Notes under the pieces: model-generated | What the model was told of the DNA's origin: nothing | What the model saw: only the letters and a program-made list of their open reading frames with translations | Database searches by the model: none | Program-made: the position numbers and the translations under genes | Shown here: positions 23,351-34,740 of the stretch, piece after piece | Layout: every line of letters starts with the position of its first letter | Numbering within the stretch: position 1 is the first letter of the stretch | NCBI RefSeq assembly: GCF_030272615.1 | Contig: NC_081406.1 | Span: 215,569,497 to 215,633,496 of the forward strand | DNA from: Cryptomeria japonica | Lineage: Eukaryota > Streptophyta > Pinopsida > Cupressales > Cupressaceae | Direction: 5' to 3' | DNA: 64,000 bases

Positions 23351-24884
23351 TGTAGACACCCAAAAATGGTCAACGCTTGCGAAGTCATACTTTAACATTT
23401 GCGCATTGCCTCATTTTAGGTTTTTTGCATCGCATTAACATTTCTCCTATGTCACGCACTTGATTTTTATCATTTGCGAGCATCGAGTCATTCTTCTACA
23501 TTCTTCATTCATCTCGCATTCGAATTTGGTCTTGTCGACAACACTATCCAGTCATGATTTGGATCGATCTTATCTTGTTGCATCAATGTGCATGCTAATT
23601 TGTCATCATTTTGGACATCGTCAATCCTAATTAGGGTTTTGTCCTCTTATCAATCTTATCATTTTGGGCATCGTCAATCCTAATTAGGGTTTTGTCCTCT
23701 TTTCAATCTTATCATCATGCGATCGATTTGTCATCGATCGTTGTCATTGTTCGATCTTGTCATTCTACGATCAATTTGTCATTGATCGTGGTCATTTTCA
23801 ATCTTGTCATCTTGCAATCTATTTTGTCATCAATCCTTGTCCTCTTGTCAATTTTGTCATTTTGCGATCATTTCGCTATCGATCATTGTCTGTCTCAATT
23901 ATGTCAATTTGGATCAATTTGTCATTGTTCCTCATCAGTTGGTGCATTTATCAATCAAATCATTTAATCAGAATCATGATCGAATCAATTATCTTCAATT
24001 AAGACCTATCATTCTCATTGCTAATTCATCTTCTAGGGTTTCATGATTTAATCATTTAACCTTGTGTTTCATTTCTTCCTCTAGGATTAATAAATTATTT
24101 ATTTATCCTAAGTCTTCTTGTCACAATTAAATGTTCATTTAATTGGCTAATTATTCCTCCTTGTGAATTAATTAATAAATGAAAGATTATTAATTAATTT
24201 ACCTAATTTTCTCATTTTCTAATTTCCTAATTTCTAATTTTCATTATTTCCTAATTTCTAATTTCCACCTATTTTCTAAATTCCTAATTTTAATTTTCCT
24301 AATTCCTAATTAACTTGTCTCTAGTTTTCCCTAGTTTTGTGCTTCATGCGTCATACTCTTGGCATAGCAAGATGTTATAAGGTTCTAGTTCTCTAAGCTT
24401 TGCATTGGCAATATGTCATAATTCATGACATAGAAGGTGTCATAACCTTCTTCTTTCCACTCAATTGTGCCATTTTTGAAATTAATTGCTTCTAATATCC
24501 ATATCATGCTAATTTGTTCATTTCTCCAATTTCTCTATAAATTGGATGATCTTCATCAATAATTAATAATTCCTATCAGACTATCGAACTTATGCTTCTA
24601 GTACTCTTGAGCTTTTCATCAAAGTCAATCTTGCTTTCAATTGTATGTGCACTTGTAGGTGAGATCCACAAATTCATTTGAAGAGGAAAGAAGAACAATG
24701 GAGCCACATGGAAGAAGCATCCAAATCATCATCTGGTTTGCATGATATTTGCTTTTGAATGCTTTGTTTTTATGTCTCTATTGAGTGTGCTTAGGATTAG
24801 ATCATTGCAATGTGTGATTGAGCTAATAATGAATAATATGTCCTTTTATATATTGCTTTGATGATTCCTAATTCCGATGCTACA
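23351..24884 (+). mobile_element. 3' LTR of element A (1534 bp)
   Basis: TG...CA ends identical to the left LTR. It is preceded by the polypurine tract and followed by ATAAC (24885-24889), one base from the GTAAC duplication, then by the SET-gene flank. A TATA-like CTATAAATTG lies near 24535. It has about 35 bp not present in the left LTR (a TTGTCATT-type expansion near 23730-23780). Confidence 0.92.
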
Positions 24885-24889
24885 ATAAC

Positions 24890-25810
24890 AGACCTTTATG
24901 CCGTCCATGGAAAATAAGCCTAAACCATGTAACGACGAAGGTGCTATGCGATATATCCTATCGTTAACACAAAAATTGGTGTTTATTGGAGGAAGTTCCT
25001 TGGGCACCCATTGTTTCTGTAGATGTCTATACCTCAGTGGCACCTCAATGTCGTCTTTGGTCTCATCATCATTAGAACATGAACCCCCTTGAGCAAGGAA
25101 AAATTTCATGCGTTTATTGAATTTTCTTCTAATCTTTTGACCTCTTGTTGATCTCCCTATTATAGACCTAATACATGTGTCACTTTCATTTTCTATTCTT
25201 GCATTTTCCTCACTCGACAAAGATAGATCTGACAAATACCTATTTGGGGGTACCTGCACTCCATGAAATGAGAGAGTTAATTGGTAATGAGAGAGAAATT
25301 TTGCAAATGAGTGTAATGTTGACGAAGAAGTCAGTCCTAAAGTTGATTTTGGGATGAAAATTGGAATAAGTCCAACCGAGGCCTCAAGTGTTGATAACTG
25401 TATTAGATTTGCTACTAATGTCGAGGTTTGAAAAACTGAGGAAGTTTGTTTTCCAAGTAATTTAAAAAAAAAAATTGTTTCTATAGGGTGTATTGACTAG
25501 TTATACCTGTCCATCCATGAGACTGTGCAAGATCCTCGTCAAAAGGGTTCAGGGTCTTGTACAATGTAATTCAATTATCTTATGTTAGCCAAAAATTACA
25601 TAGTACACAACATGAACAACATGAAATTTGTAGACAAAAAGAGTATTAAATAATAAAAATTTTTTGTCATCAAAATCATTTTAAATTTTTTAATTCCTTA
25701 CCTTTACTTTATGTAGACTATGCAGGATCCTCAGCTAAATGGTTGACGATGTTTGTAGTCAATGACTTGTTCGCACCAAGGGTGACAACGTCGCACAGGG
25801 ACTATACCTG
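24890..25810 (-). pseudogene. SET-gene N-terminal half in its natural context
   Basis: The minus-strand block 25259-24890 encodes VPPNRYLSDL..., a basic RRKFNKRMKFFL run, then KELPPINTNFCVNDRIY and SSLHGLGLFSMDG, the beginning of a SET domain. Upstream, 25549-25510 is a short exon (acceptor TACAAG, donor GTATAA) and about 25808-25715 another. The two encode similar short segments ending in PF-x-x-GSC-type residues, which suggests a duplicated exon. In contrast to 8357-9027, sequence continuity to the right is natural here. At least one stop is visible in the upstream exons. The gene continues at 6848 leftward, on the other side of element A. Confidence 0.7.
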
Positions 25811-26186
25811 AAATCAACACCATCAATTGAGCATCATAAGCATTACTACATTTGTATGTTGATAAACAATAAATACATACGTATCATAAGCATCAAAAAC
25901 ATCAGATGATGTGTCATCATATATGTAATTGAGCATCACAATTAGCATCACATATCATGTGTCATCATAAACATGTAATCCATCACATATGTATCATAAA
26001 TCACCATCCATCACAAAGGAAATAAACAATCCATGTTCTATAAATAAACACAAAGTTCAAAAAATGTCACATGCATCATCATAAACATGTGATCCATCAC
26101 ATATGTATTTTAAATCAACATCCATCACATAGCTAATAAACAATCAAGAAATCAATATTAAATAGATAATATAATAATCGCATACC
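25811..26186. other. Intergenic or intronic AT-rich segment
   Basis: Between the SET gene and the TNP2 stop codon. It holds repeated CATCACATATGTATCATAAATCA-like words (25880-26120) but no coding signal. Confidence 0.5.
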
Positions 26187-26223
26187 TCATACATTTAATT
26201 CTTCATCATCATGAACATCAAGG

Positions 26224-26268
<45 letters not shown>

Positions 26269-29200
26269 CCATCACCACCACCACCACCACCATCACCATC
26301 ACCATCACCATCACCATCACCATCATCATCATCATCTTCTTCTTCTTCTTCTTCTTCTTTTTCTTCATCATCATTGAGAAACTGTCGATCTTGGTCATCA
26401 TCCACTTCATCTTCTACTTCTTCAGTATCTTCTTCTTTGGTATCTTCTTCTTCCATCACATTATACTTTATCGACCTTCCTCTTGGATCATGTCTAACAA
26501 CAAATGACCAACCCAGTTTACGTGGAACCTCTGAGTAAGATACTTGCTCACATTGGCTTGGAAGAACGTAGGGCTCATCTCCAACTGGTTCAAATGACCT
26601 TGTATTTAGCATTATAAAACCATTATCATGTTCAATAATAGTTCTAGCAAGATCATTTTTATTCAATCATAGCCTGTACCATTTGACGACGAACAAAACT
26701 AATTTGAAGGAATTAAAGTCACACTCAAGTATATCATCCAAAATGCCATAGTATCGATGTTGAGACTATTGAGGATGTATGTCATTTCTTGATGAAATAT
26801 TTGTCACCTCAAAGACTGCAGTGATGCCAGAATCACAAGTTTTCTTCGTGTCATCCAACTTTTTTATGCGAAATTTATGACCATTGCAACACATAGAGTT
26901 GTGGTGTTTGACCTGCGATATGTCAAACATGTAAAATTTATTGCATTGTGAGTTGATAAACATATGGGTGATTTATAAATTTATACGTACCTGATTATCT
27001 CTTAAACCATATGCTAAATCAATTTCCCTTTGCATAACATTGGAATCTCCATTACGATGTGCTTCTTTAACCAGTGAAGCCACACCTTCCCATGTTAACG
27101 TGCATCCAGAATGTTGACAATGTTCAATCCATACCATCATCCAATCAAGATTGTTTGTAATATACAAATGTAGTGCATCCCACTCTCGACCAACTATACA
27201 AAAAATAAATAGATGTCTTACAATCGGTTTATTTTGAAGATTAAGAATTAATTAGCTACAATAACATCTTATAACTACCTCTCACTTTCCTCAATCTACC
27301 TTTCCCCGTCAAGTACTCCCCTTCGAATTTGTTAATGGTGTTGGGATCCCAAATGTGATCCACATGGATCTTTGCTGCAAACTTAGGAAGATATTCAGAA
27401 ATGTACACCATAGTCTGGTATACCATATATCCCTCCACCATATAACCCTCAGGATGTGCTCTTTGTCGAACCAAAGCCTTCAAAACTTTCAAGTGCCTCT
27501 CAACCATCCACATTGACCTAGTGTGTATAGGTCCACACAATTCAATCTCCTCAACTTGGTGTATGAGGTAGTGTTCTTGTGCATTGAAAAAAGCTAGAGG
27601 TAGACACTTTTGCATTTCACACATTAAATGAGGAATTTTTCTCTTCCAATATTTTATATTGTCTTTATGGATTTATTTACATGATAACCACCTATAAGGT
27701 ATTCAAGATGCAAAAAAATATTACATAACAAGTAAAACAAATTGCAAATATAATATCTATACAATGAAATGAACGAATATCACTACTCACCTCATGTAAT
27801 TTCCAAGATCATATATGACTTGCTTGACATTATTGTCGAAGTCATCTAGGAGAGATAGAGGTAGAACGTACTGCAACAATTATAAAATTATCTTTTCATT
27901 TTTTTGTAACATAATACAATGAAAAGTACACGTATGTGTAGTACTTAAATACATACTAAAAACACAAGAACATGAATTACCTTAATGAAGGTATGCCAAT
28001 CATGCATTTTCATCCCTGGCCCAAATTCACTTTTCTTTGATATGAGATTGTTTATGTTAGCAGCAAATCTAGTGGGAAATCAAATTTTTTGTATGACTTC
28101 TTTTATAGCATTGCTTTGCTGGTCTATTAATAACCAAGGAAGCTCACTTATATTAATCTGGTCTCCATGGCTATTTGATTGAATGACATTTATCATTGCA
28201 TGATTGGAATCCTGAATGTCACTACATATTTTGACAATTTTTTCTTTGTCACGCCTTTCATCCAATATTTTCCATATTGTCTCTGTTATATTCTTTCCAA
28301 TATGCATACTATCAAACAAATGAACAATTTGTAACTGCTCCTAGTAGGGCAACCTACTAAATTGTCGGGGATAACTTTTTAGTCCCTTAGGAAGGTGGTC
28401 ATTTATGCCTTCATAGCCTTCATGATCATCAATCACATCATCAGTAAACAAAACAAAATAGAAAAGATATTTTATGACAAACCAATAGATGGAATGGCAT
28501 TACCTTGATGATTAATTATATTATATTCCAACTTCCACTTGTGAAGTGTCATTCTTCATGGCTTTGATGTATTCTCTTCTTTCCCATTGAAAAGATGTTT
28601 TTCAGTATTTCGATAGTTATGATTTTTTGTGGAGAAAGTGCCTATACTTATCAAACACCTGCTTTCCTAAACTTTTTGAATGACGAGATTTCATCTTTGG
28701 ACCACAAACAGGACATGCAAATTTTCCCTTTGTTTGAAGACCTTCAAGATAATGTATAATTGGATTAAATATGATAATTTTTTGAATTATAATGTTCATG
28801 CACAACTTAAACACTATAACATACCACAAAAATGTGTTAGCCCCAAGGCATTGTGTATTGTCCATAGAAGCATCACATGGAATTGAAATTGTCTTTGTCC
28901 TATTGGTCTAGAGACATCATACATAGTGACACCATTCCATAACTCCAGTAACTTGTGGCTCGATATATACATTCATATCTTCAACTTGGTACTTACCTAA
29001 TTGAATGAACAAAAACATTATATAATTATTATGACCATTTTACTGCAATATTTATAATTAAATTTAGACGACTATATTTAAATGATAATATACTTGGAAC
29101 AATCATTGCCTGCATTATGTGCTCCCTCTTTATTGACATCCATGGAGGAATGTTATTGTTGATAACAAAAACAGGCCACACTGAGTAAATAGATCTCATC

Positions 29201-30115
29201 TCTCCAAATGGATTGACACCATCCGCTGCCAATGAAAGCTTGAGATTACGAGGTTCTTCTTTAAAGTGTGGCCACTTTTCCTCTATGTCCATAAATGTTG
29301 AACCATCCATAGGCATTCAAATAATGTCATCTCGACTTCTATTGCATGCATGGTAATCCATAAATTGTGCCAAGCTAGTGCACTTGAATAATCATTGCAT
29401 ACATGGAATAATGGGAATATAGCGAAGAACCTTGCGAGGAACCCTTTTTTTTATTTGATCTGTTCAATATCTATTGATATGACATTCAAGGCATTCAGTT
29501 CGAAATTCATGTTGTTTGTGATATATAATATGATCATTAAGACAAGCATCTATTGCTTGATACTCCATTCCAATATCTTTCATAACGACAGATAATTCTC
29601 GGTATGAGAGAGGTAGAATATTTGATGGTGGTAACAAAAACTCACCTATCAATCTACAACAAAAAAATATAATTTGTTAATATAAAGAATATTAATGGTA
29701 CAACATGATTCACAGTTTATTATGACATATATGAAATACCTTAACATACGTGACATTGTTATGTTGGATAAACCATTCATAACCTTCAAGTTCACCAACA
29801 ACAATACAACGGAGAGAAGAGTTGCCTGTGAGCCTTCGTAAAGGGCCTCAGATGTCTTCTCAAGTAGAGGGACATCATGAACAACATCAAGGTCATCTTC
29901 ATCATTATGATCAGTTGCGCGAGTACTAAATGAGTCATGGATCAATGTATGTGTACCATCATCTTCAAATGTGTTTTCTGGCTCATGATCGTCATCTTCC
30001 ATGGGATCATTTTCTTCAACTTTGATATTCACACCTCCATGTTCGTCCACTTCGAAAACCATATTCTCAGGATTGTGTTGATCCATACCATATGCTCCAG
30101 GGTGCTCGACCTATA
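26187..30115 (-). pseudogene. TNP2-like CACTA transposase, main part (multi-exon, decayed)
   Basis: Read right to left: an acidic segment after an ATATAG acceptor (HPGAYGMDQHNPENM, 30115-29800); tnp2-family sequence (MEYQAIDACLNDHIIYHKQ, ECLECHINRY, 29652-29464; SLAADGVNPFGEM, SVWPVFVINNNIPPWM, 29316-29030; VMLLWTIHNALG, 28900-28800; TKGKFACPVCG, 28750-28680; LFDSMHIGKNITETIW, 28319-28230; FGPGMKMHDWHTF, 28030-27985); a DUF4218-type block (HQVEEIELCGPIHTRSMWMVERHL, RAHPEGYMVEGYM, 27624-27256); and a DUF4216-type end (LPSQCEQVSYSEVP, 26666-26480). A long Asp/Glu/Gly-rich tail from a trinucleotide repeat follows. This is the full domain order of TNP2 transposases, which cut and move CACTA elements. 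Stops within exons (for example the TGA near 29388) show decay. Confidence 0.85.
26224..26359. repeat. Trinucleotide microsatellite (ATC/ACC/TTC)
   Basis: A run of CATCATC, CACCACC, CATCACC and TCTTCTTC units. On the minus strand it encodes the Asp/Gly/Glu tail at the C-terminus of the TNP2 ORF. Other-frame poly-Met and poly-Ile readings of the same repeat are artefacts. Confidence 0.95.
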
Positions 30116-30189
30116 TAAAATTGATAAACATAAATAAACCGTGATCATGATCTCATCATCACGTGATTTATTATGTATATAAATTGTTA

Positions 30190-30534
30190 AAATGGGATAT
30201 GGCGTTTCCCAATAGGTCCTTTGCTGCCATATCCCATTTGTTTCATGATCAAGTAGCCTTTTCCATATAGGTGTGTTGGTAGAACAATGTCTAGAGCGGC
30301 TGCTCTATTAGCTTCTTCTTCATCTTTGTATAGCCAGTTAAGAACATCCTTATCTTCTGATTCATGTGCTAGAGTCCCCAATTGGATGAAGGTACCATCA
30401 AATTTAGTTATGGGCTGAGTTGCCAGATGTGTTGTTATAGTAGGTAAACCATGCGATCTAGGTGATGTTGGCAATCTGGTCAAACATAAAGGCTCCATAG
30501 AGTATTCGCCCATGCCTTGGTCTTTGATTTGCAT
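30190..30534 (-). pseudogene. Element B G-patch-like region, truncated
   Basis: LYGKGYLIMKQMGYGSKGPIGKR mirrors the G-patch of element A. It is preceded by KDQGMGEYSME, matching the DQGCGEYSMD of element A. The sequence leaves the family consensus after GKR at about 30200, which marks the deletion junction. Confidence 0.7.
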
Positions 30535-30537
30535 TTT

Positions 30538-31227
30538 CTATTGAAAGTCTCCCCATAAGGAGTTGGATTTTGCTATTGGTGGATCAGATGTTGAAGACCG
30601 CTGCTTTTCTCTGTTATAAGGAACCAAACTGTCTTGGGTTGCCCCCATCACATTGTAATGTTGAAATGGATTGTGATCAGCTGATATGGAGATTTCCTGT
30701 CCATCATAAGGAAACTTGACACACTGGTGATATGTAGAAGGTACTGCTTGCATTTCATGTATCCAGGGTCGGCCTAATAAAATATTGTAGGTTAGATCGA
30801 TATCTAAGACTTGACAAATAGTATCCTTTTGTACTGGGCCCACTTGAATAGGTAATATGACGGTGCCTTTAGAGGACCGTTCCTCATCATCATATGCTTT
30901 TATGGTAATCCTTTTGCAAGGATCAATAGATTCTTCTGAGAAGTCTAATGCACGGATAAGCTTTAAAGTACAGATATTAAGGCCGGCTCCTCCATCTATT
31001 AGGACTCTCTTGACTCGGTGTTTGCAAACAATGACTTCAATATGGAGAGGAGTATTATGCGGATGACTCAATGAAGTATTATCATGCTCTGAGAAGGTGA
31101 GGTTATGAGATTCTATCATGTGGGCAACCATAGCTTGGAATCTGTCTGTATCCAGATTTTGAGGTACATTTGTTTCTAATAGCGCTTGCTCCAAGATGTC
31201 TTTGTGTTTTGGAGATAGTTTCAACAA
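30538..31227 (-). pseudogene. Element B aspartic protease
   Basis: ILEQALLETNVPQ, RVKRVLIDGGAGLNICTL (active-site D-G-G), CKRITIKAYDDEERSSKGT, VLDIDLTYNILLGRPWIHEM. It is 229 residues, collinear with the protease of element A and in the same frame as gag, separated by stops (TAA near 31281, TAG at 30538). The protease itself is intact as a reading frame. Confidence 0.8.
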
Positions 31228-31278
31228 TTCTAGGATAGATATCTGAGCCGGAGTTTTGCGTAGTTGATTAACTAAGTC

Positions 31279-33159
31279 TTATTGGATCTTTGGTGTGGTA
31301 GTTGGAGATGCAGTATGTCCCTTCAAGACATATTTCTGAGTCCGGGTTGTTACATTGACAGATTCATGATCACGTTTATCTCGAATGGTTATAACATTGA
31401 CTTGATGGTCTGCAGCTGATATGTGATTGATTGTGTTGTTGTAGATGTGATTAATACGAGCTCCGCGTGTATCATTTGAAGTTGATGTTCCATCTTTGTT
31501 GTAATTTGGAAGAGGATCTTTGAAGGCTTCGTGATCATTGTTTGTTTTGAGACCATCCACTGTTAAGTCACCTCGATCAATCATGTCTTGGATTATGTGT
31601 TTCAATCTCATGCACTCGTTTGTTCTATGACCTTTGTTGCGATGAAAATCATAATAGTGTGAATCATTCCACCAAGGTGGTTTGATTGGGGGTTCATAAT
31701 TGTTGATTGGAGGTAAAGAAAGAACCTTGTTTGCCAACAGTTCTCTGAATGCGGACTCTAATGATTGGCCCAATGGTGTGAAGATACGTTTATGGAAATT
31801 GTTGGTGTTGTTACGTGAATTGTTGTTAGGCCCTGGATTCAGGTTTTTGTTCGGATTATCGTTGGCGTTGTTGGTATTGAGTTGTCCTTGAGTATTGTTT
31901 GGTGCATATGTGTTGGCACTGGGAGTAGCATTTTTAGGATTTTTCATATTTTGAGTATTTCCTAATAAGGCAAGCACTGGCTATTTAGATTTAGGATCAT
32001 ATGATTCATTGTTGCCTTCCTTTTTGTTTCGAGTCCAAAATCAAGTTTTGTCCAAATTAGTGTTGTTTTGGTTATTGTAGTTTGATGAGTTCGTCCCTTC
32101 TTTGTAGAACTTGAGTGTTCCCTTTTTGACACAAGCTTCCTCTACTTGGATGCCATTTTCGATCAATTTGTCAAAAGATGGTATGCATTGAAGTTTGAGT
32201 CTGTAACTCATTTCACCATTTAAGTTATCAATGAAGATTTCCATTTTCTCTTTTTCAGGAATATCTCGAAGATATCTTGATACCATGCGTCGCCATCGTT
32301 GAAGGAATAACATGAATGTTTCATTGTTCTTTTGTTTGGTGTTGCAAATATCTAGCATGGTTATGGCATGTTGGATGTTGTAAGAATAATGGGTGATGAA
32401 TTTGTTAACCAATTTGTCAAATGATCTAACAGGTGGTGTAATCTTGGATAACCATTCCATTGTTTGTCCTCCTAGGCTTCTTGGGAATAACCTCATCAGA
32501 TAAGTGTCATTATGAGCAAATTCAAGACTCATAGTACAAAATTCTCGAACATGATCTCGAGGATCACCTTTCCCATCATATTTATCAAATTTGGGAATGT
32601 CTGAGTTTGGAGGAAAAGGTATCATATTTAAGCTTCTGTCAAATGGATAAGGACAGATTTCGTTTATAGAGTACCGCACTGTTGTCCCTTGTTGCATATC
32701 ATGTATTTGTCTTTGCAACATTTGCATTTGTTGAGTAAGAGCAACCAAGGGCGCATTATCTTGTCGAGGGAAGAGTTCTTCCCTCGCATTTGTTCTCAAC
32801 TGAAAAGGCATAGTAAATGGTATGTGTTGTTCTGGGGTTTCGAATACAGGTACTCGTATTTCTGGTATATGTTGTTCTGGAATATGTTGTTCAGGTATGA
32901 GAGTCTCTTCTTCCCTTTGTTGTTCTTGATATGTATATTGTTGAGACCCTGTTTGAAAGACGTTTGCATCGAAATCTTCAGGAAGTTTGACGCCTTTGCT
33001 TGTAAGCATGAGTAGATATTTTTCTTTATCATTTTCCATGAGTTTTTCGATGAGTTTTTGGAATGAAGGATTTTCTTGGCATTCCTGAAGAATTGCGTCA
33101 GTAATTTCAGGATCTTCTGATGACGGAACTTCAAAAGGATTTGATAATCTACGATTCAT
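31279..33159 (-). pseudogene. Element B gag
   Basis: It starts MNRRLSNPFEVPSSEDPEITD. The capsid-like domain includes IPKFDKYDGKGDPRDHVREF, LFPRSLGGQTMEWL, MLDICNTKQKNNETFMLFLQRWR and MEIFIDNLNGEMSYRLKLQC. An Asn-rich linker (31977-31800) and a zinc-knuckle-like H-x4-H-x4-C segment (FHRNKGHRTNEC) follow. The frame is continuous from 33159 to 31279 apart from a TGA at 32041 and a TAG just before 31977, both readable as C-to-T changes (CGA, CAG). Confidence 0.82.
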
Positions 33160-33218
33160 ACTTGATTCCGCGGGTGTCTCGCTTTGTTTGTTTCATTGAG
33201 AGCAAGTGACAGGCATTT

Positions 33219-33605
33219 TCAATAGAAACTTTCAGTGATGAAGGGAACAAAATCCTCGTAGATATTTTGCTCTGGCGTTGGTGGTTCTGGTCTAGATGTG
33301 TTATATGTGATGCACTCGTCGGGCAGGAATGTTGGATTGATCTTTCCTCCGCAGTTTATCTTTTGATTAAAAGCAGACTTTTGACAGTATGCTCTTGTTT
33401 TCAGGGGTTCTTTGTCAAATTTGCTGGATTTGTTTTGGATATAACGTTTGACATGATGAAGAAATACCCGATGGGATTTAAAGAGTTGACGATTGATGTA
33501 TAAAAATTTATTTCGCTTAATGAATTTGGAAAAGCTAGGTTGCTGTTTCTTCAACGTGATGTTGCGATAGAGGTTCTTTCTTCTCAGAATGAGGGGATTA
33601 GTCAT
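33219..33605 (-). CDS. Small basic ORF upstream of gag in element B
   Basis: A 128-residue frame starting MTNPLILRRKN, rich in Lys and Arg, with SFSKFIKRNKFLYINRQLF, RVFLHHVKRYIQNKSSKFDKE and GGKINPTFLP. It lies 60 bp before gag in a different frame. Element C has a recognisably similar frame at the same position (52493-52221: RRFLYINHKPLLKHRTFLHNF, IIEFDKETLQA, GGRINLAYLP). Conservation of the protein between two diverged elements suggests it was translated. I recognise no known domain. It may be a separate small ORF or an N-terminal gag extension reached by frameshifting. Confidence 0.55.
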   Translation of the reverse strand: MTNPLILRRKNLYRNITLKKQQPSFSKFIKRNKFLYINRQLFKSHRVFLHHVKRYIQNKSSKFDKEPLKTRAYCQKSAFNQKINCGGKINPTFLPDECITYNTSRPEPPTPEQNIYEDFVPFITESFY

Positions 33606-34079
33606 GCATGAGTGATCAATGATTTCCTTTGATTTGTTTGGATTTAGTTAATTCTTGTTTTGAAAATTTCAAATCTTACTTTATCAGAGTGAAGGTTTAG
33701 CTGTCTCTTCATGACAAAGCATGTCAAATGATATGGATAAAAGCTTCCCGATTTGGAAACCGGATTTGACAATTTGGAAATTTTTAGACAAGTGTTTTTG
33801 AGATAAAATCCGTAAGATGTTTCAAGGATTTGATTGATACTTAATGATGAAAAATGTTCCAGATTATGATAGGAAAGACGTCCTCTATTGCTCGATTCAT
33901 TTTCGGATGTTGACAACTTTGTTTGACACAAATTTGGCTTGAGAAATAGTTTTAATGATTCGTTTTTGTCACTCTGGTTTGATAAAAGATGTGTTTTGAT
34001 GAAAAACTATTTTTAAAATATTTTGAAATTTTCAAAATTTTCGGTTTTTCCAACTCTCTGTTTTTCTCCCTTTTCTCAC

Positions 34080-34740
34080 GCGCTAAAACAGACGTTTAAT
34101 GCGCTACCTAATTTTCCTGATGCGCTAAAATGAGTTCCCTACGCGCTACTCTGCCCCTGGTTATGCGCTAAAATTTTGATTTCTACAAAATTTTGCTGTA
34201 ACAGGTGAAAAATCCACGCGCTAGACTATGTTTTACATGCACTAACTGTTTCGGTTAATGTGCTGGAAGATGGTTTCTACGCGCTAAGCTGTTTGTTTCA
34301 CGCGCTAAAACTCAAGTCGTTGAATTTAATGTTAAGTTTGTTTGGAAGAGATACGCGCCATACTGGGCATTAGATGCGCTACCTGTTTTGACGAATGCGC
34401 TAATATGTATGTTCTATGCGCTATAATGTATCTTCTATGCGCTAAAACAGGACTGTGAAAAATTTAGTGGAATTTGTTTCGGAAAATCTATGCGCTACAC
34501 TGGGCTTTATACGCGCTAGCTGTTTTGTTGTATGCACTAACTTTGGACACCGACGCGCTAATATATTCTTTGTACGCGCTAGAATGTATTTTAGATGCGC
34601 TAAAGAATAGTTTACTATTTTACTTTATGATTGAAACGCTACCTTTTTTGTTGTACACGCTATTTTGTTCTGTGGATGCGCTAAAAGAACTGTTACACAT
34701 GCTAAGATGTTGCTCTTATGTGCTAAACTGCCCTGATTTT
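34080..34740. repeat. 21-bp phased GCGCTA array, gag-proximal
   Basis: I count 18 exact GCGCTA hexamers and about eight one- or two-base variants. Starts fall at 34080, 101, 122, 143, 165 / 218, 239, 260, 281, 302 / 355, 376, 397, 418, 439 / 492, 513, 534, 555, 576, 597 / 636, 657, 678, 699, 720. Units are 21 bp (for example GCGCTATAATGTATCTTCTA plus one base). Groups of five are separated by 53-bp steps, giving a higher-order period of about 137 bp. The three 53-bp spacers resemble each other (T-rich, ending near GGAAAATC or GGAAGAGA). It lies in the untranslated leader of element B. Confidence 0.9.

Larger units (their letters stand above)
9028..24884 (+). mobile_element. Element A: Tat-like Ty3/gypsy retrotransposon, internal region plus 3' LTR
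   Basis: Order on the plus strand: leader (9028-10869), gag, protease, G-patch, reverse transcriptase, RNase H, a second RNase H-like domain, integrase (to 19061), a noncoding spacer, an antisense PMD ORF (about 22515-20640), a polypurine tract and the 3' LTR. Two RNase H domains and an extra antisense ORF between pol and the 3' LTR are described features of the plant Tat lineage. The primer-binding site and start of the leader are missing: 9028 joins directly to a duplicated SET fragment. The gag-pol frame has seven in-frame stops and one frameshift, so the copy is dead, although the two LTRs are still about 98% alike. Confidence 0.88.

Noticed and set aside
26195-26507. Poly-Lys/Met and poly-Ile/Thr open frames around 26.2-26.5 kb
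   Set aside because: Off-frame readings of the ATC/ACC/TTC microsatellite; only the Asp/Gly/Glu frame continues the TNP2 protein.
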